Source: Aurifilum marmelostoma (taxonomy: Eukaryota; Ascomycota; Sordariomycetes; Diaporthales; Cryphonectriaceae). Taken from it: a stretch of 64,000 bases of DNA. A program made the position numbers and the translations under genes. Every line of letters begins with the position of its first letter. Position 1 is the stretch's first letter. Shown piece after piece: positions 12,079-22,595 of the stretch. The notes beneath the pieces are model-generated. The model was not told the DNA's origin. It made no database searches and worked only from the letters and a program-made list of their open reading frames with translations. The stretch lies in the NCBI GenBank assembly GCA_027559495.1, contig JAMXSV010000006.1, forward strand, positions 2,248,116 through 2,312,115, written 5' to 3'.

Positions 12079-13174
12079 TTTCTTTGGGATTTTATCAGTG
12101 CAGGGGCTCGGTCCGGGGCTAATAAAGAAATAACACGGCCGTTACTTTAGTGCCGGTAGGATTGAGCGAGTGAAAGGGGGGGGGGGGTAAAAATGTAGGC
12201 TCCGCTGTCAACAAATTGCAACAAGACAAGAAGATTGACCACGAGAACTTCAGTGAAATGTCGAAAGGTCCTGTTCAAAATATATATTTCTTCAATTGTT
12301 GTAATGCATCTTCACAACTCGCACATCTATGTCCTCTTCGGTGTTAAGCATTTAGCCTTTGACTGCTGCGGAAATTGGGCCGCGTCATTCTTTCAGAGAC
12401 TTTTAACCTCTCCAAGCTCCACGCAATCGGCATGACGTGCTGATGCTCTAGGTACTTGCATAGTAGCATTAGGCGCGGTTCTGAATCCCTAGTCAGGAGG
12501 TTGGTTAAGGGGACTGAACCCGCAATGGCCCCTGAGTCCGGCGTCTACTTATACACTAAGGGCCTATTAGTATTCAGATGCCGATGCCGTGAGGCTTAGA
12601 GGTGGCGGCTTATACGTGCCGGCTTAGCAGGCTTGAGAGAACCTTTCTACGTCACATCGTGCCGAGCTTGAATGGGGTTCCAAGACGGAACTACCCGTTG
12701 TAAAGTTACAGTACCTGGCAGGCCTGGTAGGTGAGCGGTGTGATGTTACATAAGTACTAGCAGCTAGCCTTGAGCATAAAATCTACCATGCACAAATATG
12801 CAGGTCATTCGGGGAAGGTTACCAGAATAGAACAAACAGGCATTAGGCTTGGGGCACCTCACGATAGAACATTTATCCGTAAGTCTTCGGACTTGCACCG
12901 TGGTCCACGTCATTGACTACTGCGTATGCAAAGTTCTCCTGACTTGCCTCGTCTTTCACATTTGGAGTCTGGAAGAAAACTCGACAGGTCCACCCCTGTT
13001 GCGGCATATCCGTGCGGTTTCACAAGCCTCGCGTCTTCAAGAAACGTTTCGACAGACACATACTTTTCTTCGTTAGGAAGGAGACAGGTCCCGCGCGGGC
13101 GGAGAGGATTTAATCCCAACTTTTTTCTCGTCGTTTTGGGTAGGTAACTGTTGAATGCCCACAAACACGGCCCA
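12079..13174. other. Intergenic with a 12-G tract
   Basis: Upstream flank of the propeller gene and downstream flank of the first multicopper-oxidase gene. A run of 12 G lies at 12176-12187, about 100 bases upstream of the propeller start. Frames 12910-13317 (-) and 12926-13147 (+) overlap the last oxidase exon in wrong frames. Confidence 0.45.
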
Positions 13175-15414
13175 TCAGCCGAACACTCCATCATTCTTGG
13201 GCTCGAAGTCGACATGCGGGCGGTCGACTGCTGATTTCGGGAAAGCTGCTGGGTCATCAGGCAGGATACCCTCCATGATGGGCGCCGACATGCCCAACTA
13301 AGTAGTGGGAGGCTCATGTTAGCCTCGACTGAGAATGATAATGTATAGTCATTAATTAGTTGCGAAGAAGTAGGCTTACCGCGAAGTATCGAAGCTTGAC
13401 TGCATGAATCATGGTTGCAGCTTTGCTTGTTACTTCGAATCGCAGAACTGACCAGCCAAGAGGTGGCAAGTCGTGGACCGTCACAAGTGCAGGGTCTTGC
13501 AGATTGAGAAAACTAGCTACGTCTTCTTTGCCTTGTGCAAGACCTTCTTCCACATTGCGGCACGGAAAGCGTGCATGCGCCTTGGCTCCGATGAGCCAGG
13601 CTGCTTCGCCATGTTTGTAGAGCGGAATCGTATCGTTCAATGTATTCTCAATGATCAGGTCAACGACGGAACCCACAGGAATCGAGTCAATTATCGGCTT
13701 TCCTAGAGGCTCGCCAGATTCGTCGAATTCGTGGAAAAGCAAGGGTCTCAAGGAGGAGCGAAATAGCTGCCAGGGCTTTTCGTTGAGAAAGTACTCCGGC
13801 ACGTGAGGCTCTGTCTGAGACGGCCGAGAGCCGGCTGCAAGACGGAAGGTATAATCTGTTGATGCATCGCGTGACGGTATGGCTTTGGGCGGTGGCGATG
13901 GGGGATACGGAGGGAGAGATTGGCCCTCTAGGATCTCACAACCTTGGCTCGTGGAGCCATCTGGAAGCACGCAGACATCATCTGGTGACGTAGGCTGCGG
14001 AACCTTCATTGGTTCTCCATATATAGGTCGTTGGCTGGCCTGTGTGGTGGGTGGGTTGTGTTTTCCCCCTTTATTTAGCGAGGCGAATCTCAAGGCACCT
14101 AACAGGTTATGGGCTCAGGAACATACCGGGTATCTGAGGATCGAATAGGCCTGCAGATTCTGCAGCTGACTTGTGGATGAGATCCGCATGGCATAGTCCC
14201 GAGCGTCAGCATCGAGCTTCACAAGAACAGTGAGCCGGCCTGCGCTGGGAAGGTAAACAACCTTATAATCAAAAGCTTAGTGAATGAAAAGGCCGGTGAA
14301 GAGAATGACAGACAAGTCGGCTTACATCTGATTCACGTGGGGTAATGAAACCGCCATTGTTTGCGACAACGATCATTTTGTGGTGGTCGATGGAGATCAT
14401 GACCGAATGTTCAAAGCCGATGTTGATGAGGTTCATCATGATATACGGTCTGCCTCCTGTCTCGATAATCTGAAAGGAGATTCTTAGCGTGTGCCGCCCA
14501 CAAACGACTAATTAAAACGTAGAACCGGCTACTACTTACCTCATAATCGGCCTCGCTAGGAATACAAGATTCTTGCGGCAGACCAGGTGGCTGAATGCAA
14601 CCTGTCTCGTCAAGATTTTGGCCATTGAGATTAGAGTAGCGGGGCTGACGGCAGTGAACACGGCCCTTGCCTGAAAAATCCAGGGCAGAATTCGCATTAG
14701 TAGTGTCATTTTGCGACGTACACGGGAAACGATTGGGGCTCACCATTTACAAGAATTGAATCGTAGCAATAGAATTCGGAGCCTTCAGAACGCATACGCA
14801 GCATCTTCCAGCCAGTATCACGATGTTGGTGGTTCTTGATGGCAAGATGACGCACTTCGTTCTCGGCCTCCATTATTGTGCGCAACTCGATTTCGTCGCT
14901 CGTAATGAGCCGATATGGGCGAGGCCTTGATGGGCTAGGGGCCACATATACCATGCCATAAAGACCCTGATTTCCGTAGTAGTCAGCGAGTGTGAAACAA
15001 GGCTCGGACGGAATGCATCAATGTTAATTACATCAGCTGAAGCCGCTGTCGTATGTTCACTGTACCAGTTAAGGCCCCATGAGCCGGTCGTATCAATGAT
15101 GCTTGTGTAGTTGCCACGGGGTAAGATGGGGAACTGAGAGGACCAGGTCATATCAGTGTCTGTTATGGTACGACATTTTGCACAAAGTTGTCAAGGGGTG
15201 TGTTAGCGAACTTGAGAAATTCCAGCGGTACCATCGTTCCAGCTGCCGGTCCTGTGATCAAGAACAGCCGTGAATTAGCACAAAGTTTACAACTAACAAT
15301 GTTGAGGCCATCTTCTTCGAAGGCGTGTCTGACTAACCCTTTGTGCCCGATCCCAGACCTGTGACAAACGTCAGCGTGGAAAAGATTTTGAAGAGTTCCG
15401 AAGAACTCCTCCAT
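13175..15414 (-). CDS. Multicopper-oxidase-like protein lacking the copper ligands (5' end uncertain)
   Basis: A multi-exon gene whose middle and 3' exons splice well: WGLNWYSEHTTAASAD joins GLYGMVYVAPSPSRPRPYRL across a GTAATT intron, DSILVNG joins GKGRVHC, and RYFA joins LGMSAPIMEG in the last exon, ending at 13175. The order of cupredoxin domains is that of fungal ascorbate-oxidase-type multicopper oxidases and matches the paralogue at 16.1-17.6 kb. All four copper motifs are altered: HWHG is replaced by a PLEF-like stretch, WYHSH reads WYSEH, HPFHKH reads IPLYKH, HCHxxxH reads HAVKLRY. The 5' part (15120-15414) is hard to model: a stop follows NVVP and a short intron or frameshift must be assumed, and no signal peptide is visible before the G/C tract. 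It is either a copper-free pseudoenzyme or an early pseudogene; intact 3' exons favour the former slightly. Confidence 0.65.
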
Positions 15415-15435
15415 GAAACACTACCGGTGTGTTGT

Positions 15436-15469
15436 GGGGCCCGCCCCCCCCGGGGCCCCCCCCCCCGGG

Positions 15470-15501
<32 letters not shown>
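15436..15501. repeat. G/C homopolymer block ending in 28 C
   Basis: About 66 bases made only of G and C runs: G4, C3, G, C8, G4, C11, G7, C28 in order. It lies just upstream of the first oxidase model and between the two divergent oxidase genes. Such a block can fold (G against C runs) or form G-quadruplexes on the minus strand; it can also be an assembly or sequencing artefact. Confidence 0.7.
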
Positions 15502-16094
15502 ACAAACATCAGACTCTATGATTTATTTGAAGGGATAAAGAAAGGGGACCGTTACTTAGATGACTAAGAGAACGAAAGAGATAAATTTAACCCGGGAAAG
15601 ATACTTAGAATTGCTAAGAGAAGCTCTTATAAAAAAGAGAGAACATTTGCTAGGAGACAGTTTATGCGGGGCACAGACCCCATAAAGAGTAGATGGGAGT
15701 GTCTAAGGATTGTGATGTTGGTTGCGAAAAATCGTGTTTTTTTTTTTTTTCACGTATCCTGGCGCAGGCTTACTTCGTAGGGATACGCAGCTATTAATTT
15801 TGGATATATTTTTTTAGCCTTAAAGCAAAAAAAAATAATATTTGTTTGCATGTATTATATAACTAAGTTGTATGTAATCGTTTGCTAGTACGACATGGAA
15901 AGGCGTACATATTATTGAAAGGGTAAGATTTTAGCTATAGTGAAATTAGCTTTAGTAAAAAAAGTACTTTAATAATGATATTATTACTTCAAGGCTCGCA
16001 CTTGAAGTATCATGGTACTTTTTATAGTTATTAATTAATACTTAACAATACGGGAGTTATTTTTATCATGGGCATTTCGGACCTGCATTCGCAG
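15502..16094. other. AT-rich insert between the two oxidase genes
   Basis: About 590 bases, becoming strongly AT-rich after 15720, with T13 near 15740 and no open frame of note. It ends exactly where recognisable oxidase coding begins, so it probably replaced the 5' exons of the plus-strand paralogue. No LTR or terminal repeat identified. Confidence 0.4.
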
Positions 16095-17644
16095 ATGGCA
16101 TGCGGGGTCCGATCTGGATTGCACCCGCAGCATGGAGACCGAGACCCTACGAGCTCATCTCGCCTAGGCCACAAGATGTCGAGGGCATGAAGCTTGCCGA
16201 AGAGAAACCCCATCATGTAGTCATCAGTGACTGGAACGCTGAGCCCATGGACATCCTGCTGATCATGTACCGTGACACCGGAGTCGTTCCTTGGTGTAGC
16301 AACTCGATTGTTCTCAACGGCAAGAGCAGAGCATTTTGCCACGCCAAGGAGCTGATCGAGTCAGTGGGGGACCAGGCAGAAACTCCCTTGGTTGCCTTTC
16401 CCAGCCTGGCCAGGCCGAGTTCGCCAATGAACAGACCTGCCAGGAAACCTTCACTGACCTTGAGGTATTTGAAGGCAAGAGCGGTCAGGAGTGGATGTGG
16501 ATCAACTTCATCCACTCTGGTGCACACCATGAGCTGCAGATCAGCGTAGATGAGCATGAGTTCTACGTGGTCGCTGCAGATGGAGAATTTGTGCACCCGC
16601 AAAAGGTCCATGCCGCTAATTGTAACCTGGGCGAGCGCATCAGGTGAGAGTCATTCCAAATTAAATGGAGACTACCTGAAACAACCTCTACGGGTCCATG
16701 GAGCTGACAGAGAGATCAAAGTATTTTGATCCACCTGAATCAAGAGCCAAGCGATTATGCTATCAGAATCACCTCGCTCCGTCAAGAACAAATCATACAG
16801 GGGGGTGGGCATACTCCGATACCCTGACCAGGGCTCCAAAGACAAGCAGGGTGCTGTTCCCAGGACAAGACCCTGGGTTCATCTCAACGGCACGCTCATC
16901 TCGCCGATGTCAGTGGCTATGGACGAGACAAAGCTCGCCCCTTATCCCGCACGATCACCTCCCTCCAGCGCGGACAATACTGTCAAGTTCTTCATCAACA
17001 TGACTGGCCCCAGCAGCTGGGCTCTGAACTTGGGTCCGCACCAGGCATTCCGTCAACAGCTGCCGCCCTTGCTATGGGAAGACGCGTCACGCGGCGAGAC
17101 AACCTACGGCGGGGACAGCAGCCAAAGCAATAATACATTGCTGCACAATGGCACCGTGGTGGACATCATTTTCGAGAACGGCGCCAATGTGACTTCACAG
17201 CATCCTTTCCACAAGCACAACAATAAAGCTTTCATCATTGGCACTGGCAGTGGGGGCTTCCCCTGGTCAACAGTTGAAGAAGCTATCCGAGAGGATAGTG
17301 ACATGGCAACGCGCTTCAATCTAGTCAATCCTCCAAATCGCGATGGTTGTAGGTTAGGTAACAGTACTGGAGACTGGACTGTAATCCGATACGAGATCAC
17401 CTTCCCAGCAGCGAGCATGTTGCACTGCCATATGATTCATCATTTTGCGGTAAGTATTGACTAAACATCGTTGGTCTCTCTGTCCAGATACTGACCTGGG
17501 GAACATGAAATATTCAATGAATAGGCCGGACAACAAGTGGTCCTCCTGGAGGGGGTCGAGTCAATGGCAAAGATCCCTGCCGAGATGAAAGATCGAGTAC
17601 ATTCAGAGTTTCAGCAACCTCTACGATATGGCCCGTTAGACTAG
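16095..17644 (+). pseudogene. Multicopper oxidase paralogue, 5'-truncated and frameshifted
   Basis: Coding begins at a splice-acceptor-like CGCAG before DGMRGPIWIAP, in the middle of the first cupredoxin domain; nothing upstream matches the missing N-terminal exons with HWHG and WYHSH. Downstream, introns are normal (donor at 16644, acceptor ending 16721, giving NLGERISILIHL; last intron with GTAAGT after LHCHMIHHFA). A shift between 16336 and 16400 can be explained by a 43-base intron. At 16800 a run of six G (five would keep the frame IIQGVGILRYP) shifts the reading frame. The second half keeps the trinuclear and type 1 copper residues: HPFHKH and LHCHMIHH. It ends QPLRYGPLD at 17644. Family role: four-copper oxidation of phenolic or secondary-metabolite substrates; this copy is very probably dead. 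Confidence 0.75.
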
Positions 17645-18974
17645 GTAGACGATGGTAGTGGTGATCATATCAGGATCCTATCAGGGATGAAGGGAGGAAT
17701 AAACTATTCGCTTATCGAGGCTGAATGTCGCAAGGGTTTGCCGATGATTTAGCGTTGAGTAGGTGAACTTGGTACTCAAAAAGCTTATTCGTGAGTTTTC
17801 AAGATACTTACTTAGTAACGTGGATGAGGAGTTATGATTCTACACTCGCTGTCGGCAGTTAAACAATTCATGCAGTCCTAACTAAATGATCAACGTCTCC
17901 TTGCCTAGGTATGATTGTTACTATCGCTTTTTTTTTTTCTTTTCCTTACCTTATTTTCAAATCATTATTATTATTTCTAGCCAGTGCTGGCGTTTCACTG
18001 CCCCATTAACACCCACAACAACATTGCCAGCGCTGGTTATCATTACGCGGGGTAGAGACGTGTCACTAGTGTCCATGGGGGCCAGTGGCAAGCAGTAGTT
18101 CAGTGGCGAGGCCAGTGTTTGACTACTGGACCACACGCCATTGAATGTATAGAGTGCACTGAAGAGGTTGGCTTGATAATTATGCAACCTGATTGATCGT
18201 GCTTTACCTTGTGATATATAGTCCATGATCATAATGGATTGAGATTAATCAGGCAGTTTCATTATAGTATTAACATAAGTCAAAGTATAAGGAACTTTGG
18301 AATTATAATTGATTACAACATTTGGTTTCCAAACATAATACCGAGTTCGAATATAATTAGAGATCTGTCGAAAGAGGCAGCATACACCTTATAGCTCATT
18401 TGTTGGCAATGAAATGAATGAGAAACGATTTCCTCTGCTTATTAGAGACCGAGGAAATCAGAGCGATAGCGTATAAGGGCATTTTCTGTTCCGATGGCCC
18501 CCGACATCGAATGGCTAGTGAACACTTGAATGAGTCGCTGAGTTAAGAAAAAAAAAGGGGGGGGGGAGGAGTGGAAGAGAGAACGGGTTTCACTTACCGC
18601 GCAGTTAGCAAGAGGCTTCAGCTGTAACCTTATCTCAGAGTAATCATCGGAGTGTGCTCACCTACCATAGTGGATTTGTAAGACACAACCAACTCGTCTC
18701 CGTAATAGATCATTAGCTCGTACGAATCTGAATGTGGGCGCTTGGTCTGAGAATGATGACTGCATTTGTGATGATTGGATACTGCTGATGAACCACCCCC
18801 ATCTCTGTCGTTGTACAAGAACCGAATGCACTTCCGCCCCCATAGCCGAAGTGGTCTTACTTAAACAAGTGATCGTCTGCAAAGCCAAAGTTGTTGGATC
18901 ACTATGTCAGGACCAGCAAACGGCTAGCATTATAATTAAGATCATTTCAGATCACATAGGCCGACAACAACACC
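17645..18974. other. Intergenic, no supported gene
   Basis: Minus-strand frames at 17957-18232 and 18658-18888 have no signal peptide, family motif or splice partners. Contains A9-G10 homopolymers near 18550-18566. AT-rich from 18230 to 18420. Confidence 0.4.
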
Positions 18975-20181
18975 ATGGCTTACGCAGACTGGTCACAGTG
19001 CCAATTCAAGAGATTCTTCTCAGCCTGGAACACAGAGCTCACTGAGTTGATGATCAACAAATGCAACAGCTCCGTCGATTACTACCGTATCCATACTCAT
19101 TCAGCGTATGGGCTGACCGGCTGTCTCCTAGACAAGGTACCGTCGTACCGCCAGTCTAAGATGAACGCGGTTTCTGTAATGCTTGGCATCACGCCTACCG
19201 CCATTGGTCCGATAGCACCTACAACGGTACAACTAAGTATGCTTAGCCTTCGCAAGCCGATGCTGGCGATGATGGTCGCGCTGGGGACGCCGGCAGTAGG
19301 CCCGCAAAGTGGGAGAAGCTTCGTCGGAGCCGTGAAGCGCGCATGGGTGAAAGAATTCTTCCCAGGGCGCCGAGAATTGAAGCATTCGATAATGGCACGC
19401 CTGTATGGCTTTCTTTCGTCAACGTCTTCTGGGCCGTTTGGCCTGTCGGTATCTATCCTGCTGTCATAGGGTTCATGGCAAACAACGCCTATCTCACCTA
19501 TCAACTCGGCTGCTGGTATATGTGCAATTTCTCGCCTCCCGTCTCGTGGCTACCCGCCATGTGGGATTACATCGCGTTCGGCGTGCATATTGCCGCGGTG
19601 ATGATAATGTGGCGGCTGGTCACTGTCTCTGCAGGCGTACCTTGAGAGCGGACGGTCCCGCTCGTACAGTGGTTATTATGGAGACTTCGTGTGGAACTCG
19701 ATGAGTCTAAGCCACTCGACGTGCATGTCAGGGGAAAATTGCCTGGCAAAGACAAGTGGTTTCTGCTACTGATCTGGGTTTTGTATAATCTCACGTCACT
19801 TCATGTCTTCCTGGGGTTCGTGGTCCTAGCTGGTTTACCATTTCTCACGAGTTGGAAGCTCTGATTGGCCCAGTAGGCCCGGTCAGATCCACTTCTATAT
19901 GCTCGTGGTATATAAAAGGATACATATCCTGCTCTTTTCCTCTCCTTTCTCCTTTGTAGAAGATAGATCAAGAACATATGAATCTGGCCTCACCAACGTT
20001 CGCCCTGCTCGTCTCACTATTCATCAGCATGCAGGGTGCTGCGTATGTCGTTGCCCGATATGTCGCTTGTACGCTCGTCTGCCGGTTGATCATTGTGGTG
20101 GAGAACGCGAAGATCAGTAGGTTAGGCTTGAGCATTAATGGAGAGGTGAAGTGGAGCGACGTTGTCGATCATGCTTATTGA
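18975..20181 (+). pseudogene. Fungal multi-pass membrane protein of unknown function, probably broken
   Basis: The first frame (18975-19469) starts MAYADWSQC and contains LLDKVPSYRQSKMNAVSVMLGITP, MLSLRKPMLAMMVALGTPAV, the text of a common uncharacterised fungal membrane family (usual form LLxNTPEWxKxNMASAAVLLGLxPT and RRPLLAFLLAAGSPAV). A second frame from about 19370 to 19640 continues with membrane segments (WLSFVNVFWAVWPVGIYPAVIGF, IAFGVHIAAVMIMW), a third near 19690-19860 gives KWFLLLIWVLYNLTSLHVFLGFVV, and 19978-20181 ends with AAYVVARYVACTLVCRLIIVVENA, which matches the family's C-terminus. The order is right, but no splice sites connect the first two frames in phase, so at least one frameshift is likely. 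A model with several very short introns is the alternative. Function of the family is unknown; it is common in subtelomeric regions. Confidence 0.55.
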
Positions 20182-21484
20182 TGTCTGTTTATACTTGGGC
20201 TTTGTACGGGCAGTAATGTTGGGGACAACCTAATGAATATATTACTTTGCAGTTATTTATGTCAATGCCATGACTTGCGAAAATCGAGACCTGAGTGATG
20301 AGGCTGGTTTAAGTGATTATTGATAGCCATGACCCACTCGAGACAGACCTAGTTTATATGAAGTCGGCGCTTAGCTAAATGCCGTCTTGTTCAAAGGGTA
20401 AAAGTTCTGTGGAAAGGATTCTCGGTACCTTTCAGATAGAGTGCGCACCCGCCCTGTTGTTACGTTATACTAGCTACTGCTAGAATGAATAGGTTGTTTC
20501 ATGCAGACAGCAAACAATCCACTACGGTGTGAGTGGCAGAGAACCTGGCTAGCATAGCTTTAGATATTACAGTACCTGGTTGTTCCCGCTTTTATTATTG
20601 CCTTCAGGTTGATTTCCTAGCTTCCTTTGCCGTTGCTTCCGATACCCCTACCAGTTCACGATGAATTACAACAGCTCTAGCAACGTTATGAAATGCACCA
20701 TTGCATGCGCTACCCTAGGATGCTAACATTCCATTCTGTATATTATCGTCACATTACTGCTATAGAACGGAATTACTAAGTACTTTGCAGTATTCACCTG
20801 GATAAGAGAAAGTTTAGCAACGCGGAAATTCACCGTTGAGCTTTATGTGGATGTCACAATAACCGAAACCACAATATTGCATCTTACCTCCACTGCTCTC
20901 TTCAGAGGTGGACGGCATTGTGGACGACGACGCCACCGGCAGAGATACTCCGTGGCTGCCGGACGGTGAATCGATCTCCTGACACTCTTCTATGGTCTCA
21001 TTAATGTGCCCAGTTCACCGTGTCACTGGTGGACCTCTCAGCAAATCATCACTGTAAACTGTAATTGTAGAGGAGAATCTCCACTTTACGAGGCCCAATA
21101 TGGAAATCCTTTGTTGACACACGAAGGCAAGGTTTCGTTTCGCGCAAGGGTGGACCCCCACCCCCCTCCTCTTCCTTCCCTTCATCTCGCTGCAACCTCC
21201 GAGTGTCACCTTGACAATCTCTAGATGTCAGCACCCCTGCGCAGAAGAGGATTGATGGAACAATTAGCCCCAGATGGGTATCCTCTAGGAAGTTTCGCAG
21301 CCCGTCCTTTCGACTTGAGGCGATGCGAGCTGGCTGCAAGCATGTCTCGTGCATTAAAACAGCGCCTAGAGCCCTTGAAAGTTGAACATGAGAATACTTT
21401 GTGGCTCGGCATCTACACCAATCTGCGAGCACTAGATCGCAATTGATTACAGTCTTTCGTTTCTTCATATCCCGGCCCAGATCG
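20182..21484. other. Intergenic, no supported gene
   Basis: Overlapping frames at 21006-21468 on both strands carry no family motif. Nothing else seen until the eqolisin promoter. Confidence 0.4.
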
Positions 21485-21520
21485 AGTGTTTTAAAACACT
21501 AATCGCCCATCTTTTATAAT
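21485..21520 (+). promoter_or_regulatory. Perfect 16-bp palindrome and TATA-like box upstream of the eqolisin gene
   Basis: AGTGTTTTAAAACACT at 21485-21500 is its own reverse complement; TATAAT at 21515-21520 follows 14 bases later and lies 54 bases before the ATG at 21574. A dyad this close to a TATA-like element is a reasonable candidate for a dimeric regulator site; no known consensus is claimed. Confidence 0.4.
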
Positions 21521-21573
21521 CTCTCACCGTCATTCGCCTCATCCTCTATATACCTCGTCAGCATCCAAACAGA

Positions 21574-22595
21574 ATGAAGCTGTCTGCTGCCGTATTCAAC
21601 GCGGCGCTCGCTGCCACCGCCATCGCTGCCCCGGCCCCAGGGTCCAAGGCTCCTAAAGCGGTCAATCTCGCTCGCGAGGCGCGTATTAACCGCCACACGC
21701 GTCTGATGCACAAAGACCAGAACAGAGACTTTAGTTATGGCAATGGCAAGGGCCAAGGTGGTTTTGGTGGTCTCGGAGGCGACAACGCTGCTGCTAGTAG
21801 TAAGGCGGCCAGTGCTACTTCCACCTCCTCTGCCCCCACTACTACCTCGACACATACCGCCTCGAGCGCCAATGATGACTACAATGAGAACTGGGCTGGT
21901 GTGGTTGTCCAAGGTGATGAAGGGTCCGTCACTGGAGTGTCGGCCTCGTTCACCCTGCCCACCGTCAAGAAGCCTACCGACGGTGACCAGGTCGATGCGA
22001 CGTACCATACTGCCTCTACCTGGATTGGAATCGATGGTTACAGCTGTGGTACCGGTCTCTGGCAAGCCGGTGTCGACGGAACTATTGATGACTCCGGGAC
22101 TGTATCCTGGTATGCTTGGTACGAGTGGTATCCATCTGACACTGTGGAGGTTGACATCGGTGACCTCGCTGCGGGTGATGTAAGTAATTAATAATCAGAC
22201 TGAATTCCATTAAGGCTGAATGAATGAGTCACTGATTAACGACCTGTTCAAAGGTCATCACTGTCAACGTCACGGCTAGCTCAACTACCGAGGGCACTGT
22301 CACCATGTCGAACGCTGCAAGCGGGAAGTCCTACAGCAAGACTGTGACTTCTACCTATGAGCTCTGCCTCGCGGATGCCGAATGGATTGAGGAGGATCTC
22401 GTCGTCGACGACGCCACGGAGGAGGGTCTCGCCAACTTTGGCAGTGTCACCTTTGAGGACGCCATCGCTACCACCAAGACGGGAACCATGTCGCCTGGAG
22501 ATGACCCAATCTTCATGGATGTCGAGGACAGCGATGGCAACATTTTGACCTCGTCTTCCTCCTCGGGCAATACTGTTACTGTGACTTACGAGTGA
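21574..22595 (+). CDS. Eqolisin: secreted acid glutamic peptidase (MEROPS G1)
   Basis: Exons 21574-22179 and 22254-22595 join in phase (GTAAGT donor, AAAG acceptor) to 315 residues. The order is signal peptide (MKLSAAVFNAALAATAIAA), a basic propeptide of about 85 residues with Gly-rich and Ser/Thr-rich parts, then the mature beta-sandwich starting near ENWAGVVV. The G1 catalytic pair is present: Gln in GLWQAG (Gln53 of scytalidoglutamic peptidase) after WIGIDGYSC, and Glu in ADAEWIEED (Glu136). WYAWYEWYP is the conserved strand between them. These enzymes are secreted, pepstatin-insensitive and work at low pH on extracellular protein. The gene is intact; length is somewhat above the usual 260-280 because of the low-complexity propeptide. 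A TATA-like box and a palindrome precede it. Confidence 0.93.

Noticed and set aside
12910..13317. 135-codon minus-strand frame
   Set aside because: Wrong-frame shadow of the last exon of the multicopper-oxidase-like gene.
15343..15567. Plus-strand proline-rich frame
   Set aside because: Its Pro/Gly run is just translation of the G/C homopolymer block.
18658..18888. Minus-strand stretch reading VQRQRWGWF, similar to the chitin synthase QRRRW motif
   Set aside because: Single five-residue similarity with no other glycosyltransferase motif nearby.
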